Positions 48,830-57,938 of a stretch of 64,000 nt of DNA are shown in pieces. The notes under the pieces were generated by a model, which worked only from the letters and a program-made list of their open reading frames with translations, had not been told where the DNA came from and ran no database searches. Numbering within the stretch: the first letter of the stretch is position 1; each line of letters begins with the position of its first letter. A program made the position numbers and the translations under genes. Source of the stretch: Streptomyces violascens (GTDB lineage: Bacteria > Actinomycetota > Actinomycetes > Streptomycetales > Streptomycetaceae); NCBI RefSeq assembly GCF_014649955.1, contig NZ_BMUA01000010.1, positions 124,001-188,000 on the forward strand, read 5' to 3'.

Positions 48830-51061
48830 CTAGTCCCTCCGTGGGTTGCGGTTGTCGACGTCGGTGGCCGGAGGATTGTTGGGCTGCGGCTGTCCGCTGG
48901 GCCGCAGCGGCCGTCCGTCGGGCCCCAGCTTGTCCTTGACCCTGCCGGCGTTCGGGTCGTACGCGGTGATGGTCGGGGCGTCGATGGTGCCGTCGGCCTG
49001 GACCTTGGGCAGGCCCTGCTCGGGCTGCGGGAGCAGGGCGCGCTTGAGGTCCTGGTTTCCGGCGTCGTCGACGCCGTACATCGCCTCGTAGATCCTGCGC
49101 ACGGCCTCACCGGAGGCGCCGGAACCCGTACCGGCCTGGGAGATCGTCATGACGACCGTGTAGTCCTTGGAGTACGTGGCGAGCCAGGACGTGGTCTGCT
49201 TGCCGTAGACCTCGGCGGTGCCGGTCTTGGCGTGCAGCTCGATCTTGTCCTGCGGCCAGCCCTGGAACTTCCAGGCGGCGGTACCGCTGGTGACGACGCC
49301 GGCGAGGGCCTTGTTGTAGCCGTCGATGGTGGCCTGGCTGACCGGCAGCTTTCCGTTGACCTTCGGCTTGATCTCCTGGACGGTCTTGCCGTCGGCGCTG
49401 ATGATCGCCTTGCCGATGGTGGGTGCGTGTATGGTCCCCCCGTTGGCGATCGCCCCGTAGATCATGGCCTCCTGGATCGGCGTGACGAGGGTGTCGCCCT
49501 GGCCGATGGAGTAGTTGATCGCGTCGCCCTCGCGCATCTTGTTGCCTTCGAGGCAGTTCTCGTACGCGATCTTCTCGACGTAGGTGCCGTCCTTCTTGCC
49601 GGACTTGCACCAGGTGTCCTTCATCGCGAGGAAGAGGTTCTCCTTCCACTGGCGGTCCGGGACGCGGCCGGTGACCTCGTTGGGGAGGTCCACGCCGGTG
49701 GCCTTGCCGAGGCCGAACTGGTGGGCCGCCTTGTAGAAGTAGTCCTTGGGCTGGCCCGGCTTCGGGTTGATGCCGCCGTCCTTCTTCCACTCGTTGTCGG
49801 CGAGTCCGTAGAAGACGGTGTCGCAGGACACCTCCAGGGCGCGGCCGAGCGAGATGGGGCCGAAGCTCTCACCCTCGAAGTTCTTGAAGACCTGTCCGCC
49901 CACCGAGTAAGAGCTGGTGCACGGGTAGCCGCCGTCCCACTTGTAGCCGGCCTCGACGGCGGCGGCCGTGGAGACCACCTTGAACGTCGAGCCGGGCGCG
50001 GCCTGACCCTGTATGGCCCGGTTCAGCAGCGGGTAGTCGCTTTCCTTGCCGGTGAGCTGCTGGTAGTCCTTGCCGGAGATGCCGCCGACCCACACGTTCG
50101 GGTCGTACGTCGGCGCCGAGGCCATGGCGACGATGCGGCCGGTCTTGGCCTCCATCACGACGACCGCGCCGGAGTCGGCCTTGTAGTTCTCGTTGGTGAT
50201 CTTGTCGAACTGCTTGCGGGCCTCGACCATCGCGTTGTTCAGCTCGTACTCGGCGACGGCCTGCACGCGTGCGTCTATCGACGTGACGACGTTGGAGCCG
50301 GGCTGGGCCTTGTCGCTCTGCGCCTGTCCGATGACGCGCCCGAGGTTGTCGACCTCGTACCGGGTGATGCCGGCCTTGCCGCGCAGCTGCTTGTCGTAGG
50401 TGCGCTCCAGGCCGGAGCGGCCGACCTGGTCGGAGCGCAGGTAGGGCGAGTCGGTGTCCTTCGCCTTGGTGATCTCGTCGTCGGTGACGGGCGAGAGGTA
50501 GCCGAGCACCTGGGCGGTGTTGGACTTGCCGGGCCCGGGGTAGCGGCGTACGGCGGTGGGGTCGGCGGTGATGCCGGGGAAGTCCTCGGAGCGTTCGCGG
50601 ATCTGGAGGGCCTGCTGGGTGGTGGCCTTGTCGGTGACCGGGATCGGCTGGTAGGGCGAGCCGTTCCAGCAGGGCTTGGGGGTCTTGGCGTCGCAGAGCC
50701 TGACCTTGTCCATGACGTCCTGCGGCTTCATGCCGAGAACGGCGGCGAGCCGGGTCAGGACGGCCTTGCCCTTGTCGGGCATCTTCGAGAGGTCGGTGCG
50801 CGAGGCGGAGACCACGAGGCGGGTCTCGTTGTCGGCGAGCGGCACACCGCGGGCGTCGAGGATCGAGCCGCGCACGGCGGGCTGGACGACCTGCTGGACG
50901 TGGTTGTTCTTGGCCTCGTCCTCGTACTCCTGGCCGTTGCGGATCTGCAGGTACCACAGGCGTCCGCCCAGCGTGAGCAGGAGGGAGAACACCAGGACCT
51001 GGATGATGATGAGCCGGATCTGCACCCGGGGGGTGCGGCCGGTCTCGGGGATGTTGCTCAT
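48830..51061 (-). CDS. mrdA: Penicillin-binding protein 2 (class B transpeptidase)
   Basis: 743 residues: N-terminal membrane anchor ~17-37 (LIIIQVLVFSLLLTLGGRL), PBP dimer domain, transpeptidase domain with catalytic Ser358 in GSTFKV, SCD in the SxN position (LEVSCDTVFYG), and KTG as AKTGTAEV at ~K612. A Pro/Asn-rich C-terminal tail of ~100 residues is extra relative to E. coli PBP2. Cross-links peptidoglycan with RodA for elongation and spore wall. Gap to rodA 4 bp and to mreD 19 bp, so it is firmly in the operon. Confidence 0.96.
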   Translation of the reverse strand: MSNIPETGRTPRVQIRLIIIQVLVFSLLLTLGGRLWYLQIRNGQEYEDEAKNNHVQQVVQPAVRGSILDARGVPLADNETRLVVSASRTDLSKMPDKGKAVLTRLAAVLGMKPQDVMDKVRLCDAKTPKPCWNGSPYQPIPVTDKATTQQALQIRERSEDFPGITADPTAVRRYPGPGKSNTAQVLGYLSPVTDDEITKAKDTDSPYLRSDQVGRSGLERTYDKQLRGKAGITRYEVDNLGRVIGQAQSDKAQPGSNVVTSIDARVQAVAEYELNNAMVEARKQFDKITNENYKADSGAVVVMEAKTGRIVAMASAPTYDPNVWVGGISGKDYQQLTGKESDYPLLNRAIQGQAAPGSTFKVVSTAAAVEAGYKWDGGYPCTSSYSVGGQVFKNFEGESFGPISLGRALEVSCDTVFYGLADNEWKKDGGINPKPGQPKDYFYKAAHQFGLGKATGVDLPNEVTGRVPDRQWKENLFLAMKDTWCKSGKKDGTYVEKIAYENCLEGNKMREGDAINYSIGQGDTLVTPIQEAMIYGAIANGGTIHAPTIGKAIISADGKTVQEIKPKVNGKLPVSQATIDGYNKALAGVVTSGTAAWKFQGWPQDKIELHAKTGTAEVYGKQTTSWLATYSKDYTVVMTISQAGTGSGASGEAVRRIYEAMYGVDDAGNQDLKRALLPQPEQGLPKVQADGTIDAPTITAYDPNAGRVKDKLGPDGRPLRPSGQPQPNNPPATDVDNRNPRRD

Positions 51062-51080
51062 GCCGCGGTGACCCCCTGGT

Positions 51081-51755
51081 TCACAGTCGCTTGACGCCCT
51101 TGATCCGGCCCGCGCGGGCCGCTCTGTTCTTCGCCGCCTTGACCCGCAGGCCGCCGCGCTGGCCGCCGATGCGCAGGCCGGTGCCGCCGGAGAGCCAGCC
51201 GGAGGTGATGTCGCTCCTGGGGCTGCCGTTGGCGGTGGTCTCGACGAGCGGGTCGTTCTCCGCGCGCCGGGCGATCGCCATGATCAGCGGCACGACGAAG
51301 GGCGCGAGCAGCAGGTCGTACACGGCGGCCGTGAACAACAGGCTGGGCAGGCCGACATGGCGGGCCGCGCCGTCCCCGACGAGTGCGCCGACCAGCGCGT
51401 AGAGCAGCGTCGAGCCGATGGCCGCGCCGACCACCACCAGCATCGGCCCGGCCGCCGTGCGCAGCCGCCCGTGGTCGGGCTTGGCCAGGCCCGCGAGGTA
51501 GCCGATCACACAGAGCACGAGTGCGTAGCGCCCGGCCGCGTGGTCGGCGGGCGGGGCGAGGTCGGCGAGCAGACCGGCACCGAATCCGACGAAGGCCCCG
51601 CCGAGGTGGCCGTAGACCAGGGCCAGACCGAGGACGGTGAGGAGCATCAAGTCCGGTACGGCGCCCGGGAGTTGGAGGCGGGCGAGGACGCTCACCTGGA
51701 TGACGAGGGCGACGACGATCAGGGCGGCGGAGAGGATGACCCTGTTGAAACGCAT
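51081..51755 (-). CDS. mreD: Rod shape-determining protein MreD
   Basis: 224 residues with about five to six hydrophobic helices in ~1-170 (MRFNRVILSAALIVVALVIQVSVLARLQLPGAVPDLM-type start; GHLGGAFVGFGAGLLADLAPPAD). The cytoplasmic tail from ~175 is polar and basic, longer than in E. coli. ATG at 51755, 12 bp after mreC. Membrane component of the Mre complex. Confidence 0.93.
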   Translation of the reverse strand: MRFNRVILSAALIVVALVIQVSVLARLQLPGAVPDLMLLTVLGLALVYGHLGGAFVGFGAGLLADLAPPADHAAGRYALVLCVIGYLAGLAKPDHGRLRTAAGPMLVVVGAAIGSTLLYALVGALVGDGAARHVGLPSLLFTAAVYDLLLAPFVVPLIMAIARRAENDPLVETTANGSPRSDITSGWLSGGTGLRIGGQRGGLRVKAAKNRAARAGRIKGVKRL

Positions 51756-51767
51756 CTGGATCAGCTC

Positions 51768-52865
51768 CTACTGGTCGCCGTCGGCACTGGCATTGCCGTT
51801 GGGATCACCGTTCGGATGGGGATTGGGCGGATTCGGATTGGCGTTCGCGGCCGGGGGGTTCGCGTTGGCCGCCGGAGGGTTCGGGATCCCGTTCGGAACG
51901 GGGTTGCCGTCGGGGTTCGCGTTCTGGTCGGCGATGTTGGTGTTGCCCTGGCCGTTGGGGGACGGGGTGGCCGTGACGGTGACCGTGGGGGTCGGCGTCG
52001 GCTTGGGCTTGGCGGGCAGCACCTCGTCGCGCGGGTCGGTGCGCGGGGCCTGGACGACGACGCCGACGATGTCGAGCTTGGTGAAGCCGACGAAGGGGCG
52101 TACGTAGATGGTGCGCGTGAGGGCGCCGCCCGAGGGGTCGACCCGGACGACCTCACCGACCGGGACGCCCGGCACGAACGGCTTGTCGGCCTGCGAACCG
52201 AAGGTCACCAGGCGGTCGCCGGGGTTGACCTTGGCCTTGCCGTTGAGCAGCTGCACCGAAAGCGGCCGGTCGCCGTGGCCGGTGGCGAAGCCCAGCTCGT
52301 CGCTGTTCTCCATCCGGGTGCCGACGGTGAAGTCGGGGTCGTTGGCGAGCAGTACGGTCGCGGTGGAGGGGCCGACGGTGGTGACCCGGCCGACCAGGCC
52401 GTCGCCGTTGAGCACCGTCATGTCGCGCTTGATGCCGTCGTTGGACCCGGCGTCGATGGTGACCGTCCAGGAGAAGCCCTGGGCCGCTCCTATGGCGACG
52501 ACCTGGGCGGCCTTGATGCCGTACTGGCCCTCCCCCGCGGTCTTCAGCATCGAGTCGAGCTGGTTCAGGCGGCTGCGGTTGCGGGCGTCACTGCCGAGCT
52601 TCTGCTTGAGCGCCTCGTTCTCGGCCTGCAGGGTGGAAATCTTGTCGTGGCGCTTGCCCGAGTCGCGTACCGCGCCGATCGCGTTGCCGACCGGGTCCAC
52701 GGCTGCCGCGACCCCGTTCTCCACCGGCCCGAAGACCGCGGCGGCGGCCTGCCGGGCGCCGTCCACCGGTGAATTCGCCCCGCCTCTGATATCGACCGTG
52801 ATCAGCGCGAACGCTACGGCGATCAGCAGCACCAGGAGCAGCCGGCTCTCTCGTGTGTCCCTCAC
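51768..52865 (-). CDS. mreC: Rod shape-determining protein MreC
   Basis: 365 residues from GTG at 52865. N-terminal helix (~8-25, LLLVLLIAVAFALITVDI), a coiled-coil (ISTLQAENEALKQKL), then the MreC beta-barrel region (TVTIDAGSNDGIKRDMTV, VNPGDRLVTFG). The last ~80 residues are a Pro/Asn/Thr-rich tail (PPAANANPN repeats) that is longer than in rods. It links MreB to PBP2. Downstream of mreB by 123 bp. Confidence 0.95.
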   Translation of the reverse strand: MRDTRESRLLLVLLIAVAFALITVDIRGGANSPVDGARQAAAAVFGPVENGVAAAVDPVGNAIGAVRDSGKRHDKISTLQAENEALKQKLGSDARNRSRLNQLDSMLKTAGEGQYGIKAAQVVAIGAAQGFSWTVTIDAGSNDGIKRDMTVLNGDGLVGRVTTVGPSTATVLLANDPDFTVGTRMENSDELGFATGHGDRPLSVQLLNGKAKVNPGDRLVTFGSQADKPFVPGVPVGEVVRVDPSGGALTRTIYVRPFVGFTKLDIVGVVVQAPRTDPRDEVLPAKPKPTPTPTVTVTATPSPNGQGNTNIADQNANPDGNPVPNGIPNPPAANANPPAANANPNPPNPHPNGDPNGNASADGDQ

Positions 52866-52988
52866 GTGCGGCGGCCGTGCCTTCCTCGTAGGAATGTGGG
52901 TGATCTACAAGATCTCTTCGATCTGTATATCAACGATCCGCCGTACGAGTTGGCAGTGACCCGTACGGCGGACAGCAGGCCCCAGGGG

Positions 52989-54008
52989 CTACCTGCGGGG
53001 CTGCGCGTCGAGCACCTGCTGGAGCGCCTCGAACTCCTCGACGCACTTGCCGGAGCCCAGGGCCACCGAGTCGAGCGGGTCCTCGGCGATGTGGATCGGC
53101 ATGCCCGTCTCGCGGCGCAGTCTCTCGTCCAGGCCGCGCAGCAGGGCGCCGCCGCCGGTGAGGACGATGCCGCGGTCCATGATGTCGCCGGAGAGCTCCG
53201 GCGGGCACTTGTCGAGGGTCGTCTTCACGGCGTCGACGATGGCGTTGACGGGCTCCTCGATCGCCTTGCGCACCTCGGCGGCGGAGATCACGACGGTCTT
53301 CGGCAGGCCGGAGACGAGGTCGCGGCCGCGGATCTCGGTGTGCTCGTCCTTGTCGAGGTCGTACGCCGAACCGATCGTGATCTTGATCTGTTCCGCGGTC
53401 CGCTCGCCGAGGAGGAGGGAGTACTCCTTCTTGATGTGCTGGATGATCGCGTTGTCGAGCTCGTCGCCCGCGACCCGGATGGACTGCGCGGTGACGATGC
53501 CGCCGAGCGAGATCACGGCGACCTCGGTGGTGCCGCCGCCGATGTCGACGACCATGTTGCCGGTGGCCTCGTGGACGGGCAGGCCCGAGCCGATGGCCGC
53601 GGCCATCGGCTCCTCGATGATGTGCACCTGACGGGCGCCGGCCTGGGTGGACGCTTCGATGACGGCGCGGCGCTCGACTCCCGTGATGCCCGAGGGCACG
53701 CAGACCACGACGCGCGGGCGGGCCAGGTACCGACGCTTGTGGATCTTCAGGATGAAGTAGCGGAGCATCCGCTCGGTGATCTCGAAGTCGGCGATCACGC
53801 CGTCCTTCAGCGGCCGTACGGCAACGATGTTGCCCGGCGTACGGCCGATCATCTTCTTGGCCTCGGCGCCGACCGCGAGGATCCCGCCGGTGTTGGTGTT
53901 GATGGCGACGACGGACGGCTCGTTCAGGACGATTCCGCGGCCCCTGACGTACACCAGCGTGTTGGCGGTCCCGAGGTCGACAGCCATGTCACGGCCGATG
54001 AACGACAT
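52989..54008 (-). CDS. mreB: Actin-like cell-shape protein MreB
   Basis: 339 residues from ATG 54008 (MSFIGRDMAVDLGTANT); GGGGAG lies about nine nt upstream, better than for the in-frame ATG at 54023. Actin-fold signatures: MAVDLGTANTLVYV (phosphate-1), DIGGGTTEVAVIS (phosphate-2), IVLTGGGALLRGL (adenosine). In Streptomyces it mainly serves spore-wall assembly rather than vegetative elongation. First gene of mreBCD-mrdA-rodA, with a 267-bp upstream region ending at the ndk terminator. Confidence 0.98.
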   Translation of the reverse strand: MSFIGRDMAVDLGTANTLVYVRGRGIVLNEPSVVAINTNTGGILAVGAEAKKMIGRTPGNIVAVRPLKDGVIADFEITERMLRYFILKIHKRRYLARPRVVVCVPSGITGVERRAVIEASTQAGARQVHIIEEPMAAAIGSGLPVHEATGNMVVDIGGGTTEVAVISLGGIVTAQSIRVAGDELDNAIIQHIKKEYSLLLGERTAEQIKITIGSAYDLDKDEHTEIRGRDLVSGLPKTVVISAAEVRKAIEEPVNAIVDAVKTTLDKCPPELSGDIMDRGIVLTGGGALLRGLDERLRRETGMPIHIAEDPLDSVALGSGKCVEEFEALQQVLDAQPRR

Positions 54009-54204
54009 TTTGTTGCTCCCCATGAGGATGCGTCCGGCCTTCCCTAATCGAGCGTTGACGGCTTCTCAGGTCGGCGAGGTGGGTGCGTTGAGCGCGAGGC
54101 TCCATCGTAGTCCGGCCTGCACGGACACGGCGCGTTGGTCCACCTCAGTATTGGTGACGTCTTGTCGGGGCGATGCGTTCCCGAAGTCGCCCCGCATATG
54201 CCGG

Positions 54205-54233
54205 GGGGCGACCGAAATTCCTTCGGTCGCCCC
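54205..54233 (-). terminator. ndk: Hairpin terminator downstream of ndk
   Basis: GGGGCGACCGAA pairs perfectly with TTCGGTCGCCCC around ATTCC, 43 nt past the ndk stop on the minus strand. Confidence 0.75.
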
Positions 54234-54275
54234 AGGTCATGAGCGCTATATGGCTGACATTGCGTCAGGAAATGC

Positions 54276-54689
54276 TCAGCCGCGGCCCGGGAAGAAGATC
54301 TTCAGTTCTCGCTCCGCGGACTCCTCGGAGTCCGAGGCGTGGATGAGGTTCTCCCGGACGATGGTCCCGAAGTCGCCACGGATCGAACCGGGGGCCGCCG
54401 CGATCGGGTCGGTGGGACCCGCCAACTGGCGTACGCCCTCGATGACGCGCTCACCCTCGACCACCAGGGCGACGACCGGGCCCGAGGCCATGAACGCCAC
54501 GAGCGGCTCGTAGAAAGGCTTGCCCTTGTGCTCGCCGTAGTGCTGCTCCAGCGTGTCCTGATCCAGGGTGCGCAGTTCAAGAGCGGTGATCTGCCAGCCG
54601 GCCTTGCGCTCGATGCGGCCGATGATCTCGCCGACCAGCGAGCGGCGGACGGCGTCCGGCTTGAGGAGGACGAGGGTGCGCTGCGTCAT
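54276..54689 (-). CDS. ndk: Nucleoside diphosphate kinase
   Basis: 137 residues: MTQRTLVLLKPDAVRRSLVGEIIGRIE start, substrate-binding region GPTDPIAAAPGSIRGDFG, and active-site His in NLIHASDSEESAEREL. Balances NTP pools. A GTGACA/TAATCT pair with 19-nt spacing (54727-54757) could be its own promoter. It lies 88 bp downstream of the DUF4233 gene. Confidence 0.97.
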   Translation of the reverse strand: MTQRTLVLLKPDAVRRSLVGEIIGRIERKAGWQITALELRTLDQDTLEQHYGEHKGKPFYEPLVAFMASGPVVALVVEGERVIEGVRQLAGPTDPIAAAPGSIRGDFGTIVRENLIHASDSEESAERELKIFFPGRG

Positions 54690-54777
54690 GGTGTACGGCT
54701 CCTTGGCAAACGTGTGCGGTCCGCCGAGATTACCGGGTGTAGCTGAAGTGCTGTCACCCGGTCCCGCCGCCCGCCCG

Positions 54778-55128
54778 CTAGGCCTGAGGCTGGGCCTCGG
54801 CCTGGGCCGCGAACCTGGCCTTCGCCTCGTCGATCTTGCGGCCGTAGTGGACCGAGGCCCACCACAGCGCCGCGAAGAGGGCGCCCATGAAGAACATCAG
54901 CGGGACGGCGAAACCGCTCGCGATCAGCGCGATCTGGAGCGCCCAGCCGAGCTCGACCCCGCCGCGCCGGCCCAGCGTCCCGCAGAGCAGCACCGAAAGC
55001 AGCATGCCGATGCCGCACACCGTCCACACGGTGGTGGCGGCGAGGTCCGGGTCCTTCATGGCGACCAGGCCCGCGAAGGCGATGACGAAGAATTCACCGA
55101 TCAGGGTGGACGCGCAGAGCGTACGCAT
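54778..55128 (-). CDS. DUF4233 membrane protein
   Basis: 116 residues with three to four hydrophobic helices (LIGEFFVIAFAGLVAM, GIGMLLSVLLCGTLG, WALQIALIASGFAVPLMFFMGALFAALWW), ending in a charged helix (YGRKIDEAKARFAAQAEAQ). It matches the short actinobacterial DUF4233 family found after folC. The ATG at 55128 is four bp after the folC TGA, so it is co-transcribed. Function unknown. Confidence 0.85.
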   Translation of the reverse strand: MRTLCASTLIGEFFVIAFAGLVAMKDPDLAATTVWTVCGIGMLLSVLLCGTLGRRGGVELGWALQIALIASGFAVPLMFFMGALFAALWWASVHYGRKIDEAKARFAAQAEAQPQA

Positions 55129-55132
55129 CGGC

Positions 55133-56638
55133 TCAGCCCCTCTTCAGCAGCAGCCGGGCGTCGCCGACCGTGAACACGGAGCCGGTGACGAGGACGCCCG
55201 CGCCCGCGTACTCGTCCTCCTCCTCGGCCAGGGTGATGGCGGCCTCGATGGCGTCGTCCAGACGGGGCTCGACCACGACCCGCTCGTCGCCGAACACCTC
55301 GACGGCGAGCGCCGCCAACTCGTCCACGTCCATGGAGCGGCCGGAGGCGTTGGTGGTGACGACGATCTCGGCGAAGACCGGCTCGAACGCTTCGAGCAGG
55401 CCCTTCACGTCCTTGTCGGCGCTGGCGGCGACCACGCCGATCAGACGCGAGAAGCCGAACGCCTCGGTCAGGCCGTCCGCGGTGGCGCGGGCGCCGGCCG
55501 GGTTGTGCGCGGCGTCCAGGACGATGGTCGGCGAGCGGCGCACGACCTCCAGGCGGCCCGGCGAGACGACGGAGGCGAACGCCTTGCGGACGGTGTCGAT
55601 GTCGAGCGGGCCGGCCTGCTGCGAGCCGACGCCGAAGAACGCCTCGACCGCGGCGAGCGCCACCGCCGCGTTGTGCGCCTGGTGGGCTCCGTACAGCGGG
55701 AGGAAGACCTCCTCGTACTCGCCGCCGAGGCCCCGCAGCGTCAGGAGCTGGCCGCCGACGGCGACTTCGCGGCCGACGATGCCGAACTCCATGCCCTCGC
55801 GGGCCACGGTGGCGTCCGTCTCGACGGCCTTCTTCAGCATGACCTGCGCCGCGTCGACCGGCTGCTGGGCCAGGATCACGGTCGCGCCCTGCTTGATGAT
55901 GCCGGACTTCTCCACGGCGATCTCGGCGGGCGTGTTGCCGAGCCGGTCGGTGTGGTCGAGGTCTATGGGGGTGACGACGGCGACGCCCGCGTCGATGACG
56001 TTCGTGGCGTCCCACGTGCCGCCCATACCGACCTCGACGACCGCCACGTCCACCGGGGCGTCCGCGAAGGCCGCGTACGCCATGCCGGTGAGGACCTCGA
56101 AGAAGGAGAGCCGGAACTCCTCCTTGGCGTCCACCATCTCGACGTACGGCTTGATGTCCTCATACGTCTCGATGAAGCGCTCGGCGGGGATCGGCAGGCC
56201 GTCCAGGCTGATCCGCTCGGTGATCGACTGGACGTGCGGCGAGGTGTAGCGGCCGGTGCGCAGCTCGAAGGCGCCGAGCAGGGCCTCGATCATGCGGGCG
56301 GTGGAGGTCTTGCCGTTGGTGCCGGTGATGTGGATCGTCGGGTAGGCGCGCTGCGGCTCTCCGAGGACGTCCATGAGGGCGGCGATGCGGCGGACGGACG
56401 GCTCCAGCTTGGTCTCGCCCCAGCGGCCCGCGAGCTCGGTCTCGACCGCGCGCAGCGCCGCGTCCACCTCGGGGTCGGCGGGGCGGGCGGGCACGGCCTC
56501 GCCCTGGGGCACGCCGCCGTGGGTGCGCAGGGTGCGGCTGCCGGCCTCGATCACCGCCAGGTCGGGGTCTCGATCGGTTTCGGCTTCGACGATTCCGTCG
56601 AAGTCATCGGCTTCACTGCGGTCGGGCTGCTCGGTCAC
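55133..56638 (-). CDS. folC: Bifunctional folylpolyglutamate synthase / dihydrofolate synthase
   Basis: 501 residues with an acidic N-terminal extension (~1-65) before the Mur-ligase-like domain. ATP-binding loop HITGTNGKTSTARM, DCTH-like LDHTDRLGNTPAEIA and the C-terminal DAAHNPAGA motif. Makes dihydrofolate and adds glutamates to folate. GTG at 56638 sits 6 nt past a perfect Streptomyces-type -10 box (TAGACT), suggesting a leaderless start. Downstream genes DUF4233 and ndk follow on the same strand. Confidence 0.95.
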   Translation of the reverse strand: MTEQPDRSEADDFDGIVEAETDRDPDLAVIEAGSRTLRTHGGVPQGEAVPARPADPEVDAALRAVETELAGRWGETKLEPSVRRIAALMDVLGEPQRAYPTIHITGTNGKTSTARMIEALLGAFELRTGRYTSPHVQSITERISLDGLPIPAERFIETYEDIKPYVEMVDAKEEFRLSFFEVLTGMAYAAFADAPVDVAVVEVGMGGTWDATNVIDAGVAVVTPIDLDHTDRLGNTPAEIAVEKSGIIKQGATVILAQQPVDAAQVMLKKAVETDATVAREGMEFGIVGREVAVGGQLLTLRGLGGEYEEVFLPLYGAHQAHNAAVALAAVEAFFGVGSQQAGPLDIDTVRKAFASVVSPGRLEVVRRSPTIVLDAAHNPAGARATADGLTEAFGFSRLIGVVAASADKDVKGLLEAFEPVFAEIVVTTNASGRSMDVDELAALAVEVFGDERVVVEPRLDDAIEAAITLAEEEDEYAGAGVLVTGSVFTVGDARLLLKRG

Positions 56639-56644
56639 GGGACC

Positions 56645-56650
56645 AGTCTA
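56645..56650 (-). promoter_or_regulatory. folC: -10 box (TAGACT) for folC
   Basis: TAGACT on the minus strand ends 6 nt before the folC GTG. No good -35 seen at 17-18 nt. The divergent mreB-like gene starts 90 bp to the right. Confidence 0.5.
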
Positions 56651-56739
56651 CGGAGGGGCACCGACAGGACCTTGGACCCGCCCCTTTCGGGACGTTCGAC
56701 CCCCGGGTCCCGCAGACTCTCCGGGCAAACTTGGCGATC

Positions 56740-57747
56740 ATGGACATAGGGATCGACCTCGGGACCGCCAACACCCTGCTGTACGCCAGGGGGCAGGGCA
56801 TCGTGCTCAACGAGCCGTCCGTGGTGGCGATGAAGGAGGGCGGCCGCACGGCGCTCGCCGTCGGCACGGAGGCCAAGGAGACCATCGGCCGCACGCCCGG
56901 TTCGATCACCGCGATCCGGCCGCTGCGGGACGGCGTGATCAGCGACTACGAGGCGGCGGAGGAAATGATCCGCCACTTCGTGAAGAAGGCGGTGCCGGGA
57001 CGCCGCCCGCGCACCCGCATGGTGGTGTGCGTGCCGAGCGGGGTGACGCCGGTGGAGCGGCGCGCGATCGTGCACGCCGCGCAGCGGTCCGGCGCGAAGG
57101 CCGTGCACCTCATCGAGGAGCCGATGGCGGCGGCGATCGGGGCCGGGCTCCCGGTGGCCGAGCCGCGCGGCTCGATGGTGGTGGACATCGGCGGCGGCAC
57201 CACCGAGGTCGCCGTGATCTCGCTCGGCGGCATCGTGACCGCGCAGTCCCTTCGGGTGGGCGGCGACCGCCTGGACACCGCGATCACCGACTACGTACGC
57301 AAGGAGCACTCGCTCCTCATAGGCGAGCGCACCGCCGAGGACGTCAAGTGCGCGATCGGGTCGGCCTGGCCGGTGCCGGGCAATGAGGAGCTGGAGGAGC
57401 TGACCTTCGCGGTCCGGGGCCGCGAGAAGGTGGGCGGCCTGCCCAAGACGCTCCGGCTCACCGCGCGCGAGGTGCGGGCCGCGCTCGACGAGCCGGTCGA
57501 GTCGATCATCGCGGCGGTGCGGGTGACCCTGGAGGAGTGCCCGCCGGAGCTGTCCGGCGACGTGATGGAGCACGGCATCGTGCTGACCGGTGGCGGTGCG
57601 CTCCTTCCGGGCCTGGATCTGCGCCTCGCGTCGGCGACCGGCATCCCGGTGTTCGTGGCGGACAACCCGCTGGACTGCGTGGCGCTCGGCTCGGGCAAGT
57701 GTGTGGAGGACTTCGACCAGCTCCAGAAGCTGCTGGTCGGCGCGTAG
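56740..57747 (+). CDS. MreB-like actin homologue (Mbl-type paralogue)
   Basis: 335 residues from ATG 56740 (MDIGIDLGTANTLLYARGQG); a TTG three codons earlier is also in frame and neither has a Shine-Dalgarno. Phosphate-1 DLGTANTLLY, phosphate-2 DIGGGTTEVAVIS and adenosine loop LTGGGALLPGL are kept. It shares long runs with MreB at 52989 (IVLNEPSVVA, EEPMAAAIGAGLPV) but lacks the MSFIGRDM start and is more divergent in the middle (SAWPVPGNEELEELTF instead of the MreB DLDKDEHTEIRG). Second MreB paralogues in streptomycetes (Mbl) are involved in spore wall. It stands alone here, convergent with nothing, followed by a hairpin and a transporter. Confidence 0.9.
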   Translation: MDIGIDLGTANTLLYARGQGIVLNEPSVVAMKEGGRTALAVGTEAKETIGRTPGSITAIRPLRDGVISDYEAAEEMIRHFVKKAVPGRRPRTRMVVCVPSGVTPVERRAIVHAAQRSGAKAVHLIEEPMAAAIGAGLPVAEPRGSMVVDIGGGTTEVAVISLGGIVTAQSLRVGGDRLDTAITDYVRKEHSLLIGERTAEDVKCAIGSAWPVPGNEELEELTFAVRGREKVGGLPKTLRLTAREVRAALDEPVESIIAAVRVTLEECPPELSGDVMEHGIVLTGGGALLPGLDLRLASATGIPVFVADNPLDCVALGSGKCVEDFDQLQKLLVGA

Positions 57748-57759
57748 GGGCGCCGCTTC

Positions 57760-57789
57760 GGGCCGGGATCCCCCCAGGGGTCCCGGCCC
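57760..57789 (+). terminator. Hairpin terminator after the mreB-like gene
   Basis: GGGCCGGGA and TCCCGGCCC pair, with a further TCCCC/AGGGG inner stem, starting 12 bases past the stop codon. Confidence 0.65.
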
Positions 57790-57854
57790 GTCGTCGTTCC
57801 CGAGTCCGTCCACCCGGTGCAGGCCCGAAGACACCTCCAGTACGCCGTACGCCC

Positions 57855-57886
57855 TTGCGCACACTGTTCGCAGAGTCGTACAGTGT
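57855..57886 (+). promoter_or_regulatory. Promoter with overlapping inverted repeat upstream of the DMT gene
   Basis: TTGCGC (57855-57860), 18-nt spacer, TACAGT (57879-57884). A perfect 7-bp inverted repeat ACACTGT...ACAGTGT (57861-57867 and 57880-57886, 12-nt centre) covers the spacer and -10 box, a layout expected for a repressor operator. Confidence 0.4.
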
Positions 57887-57938
57887 TCTCGTCGGTCTCA
57901 CCACCGCGCACCGAACGCCGCCCCGGAAGGAGCCCCCG

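Noticed and set aside
56740..57747. Hsp70/DnaK or FtsA rather than an MreB paralogue
   Set aside because: Length of 335 residues and motif order (DLGTANTLLY, DIGGGTTEVAVIS, LTGGGALLPGL) match MreB; no substrate-binding domain of Hsp70.
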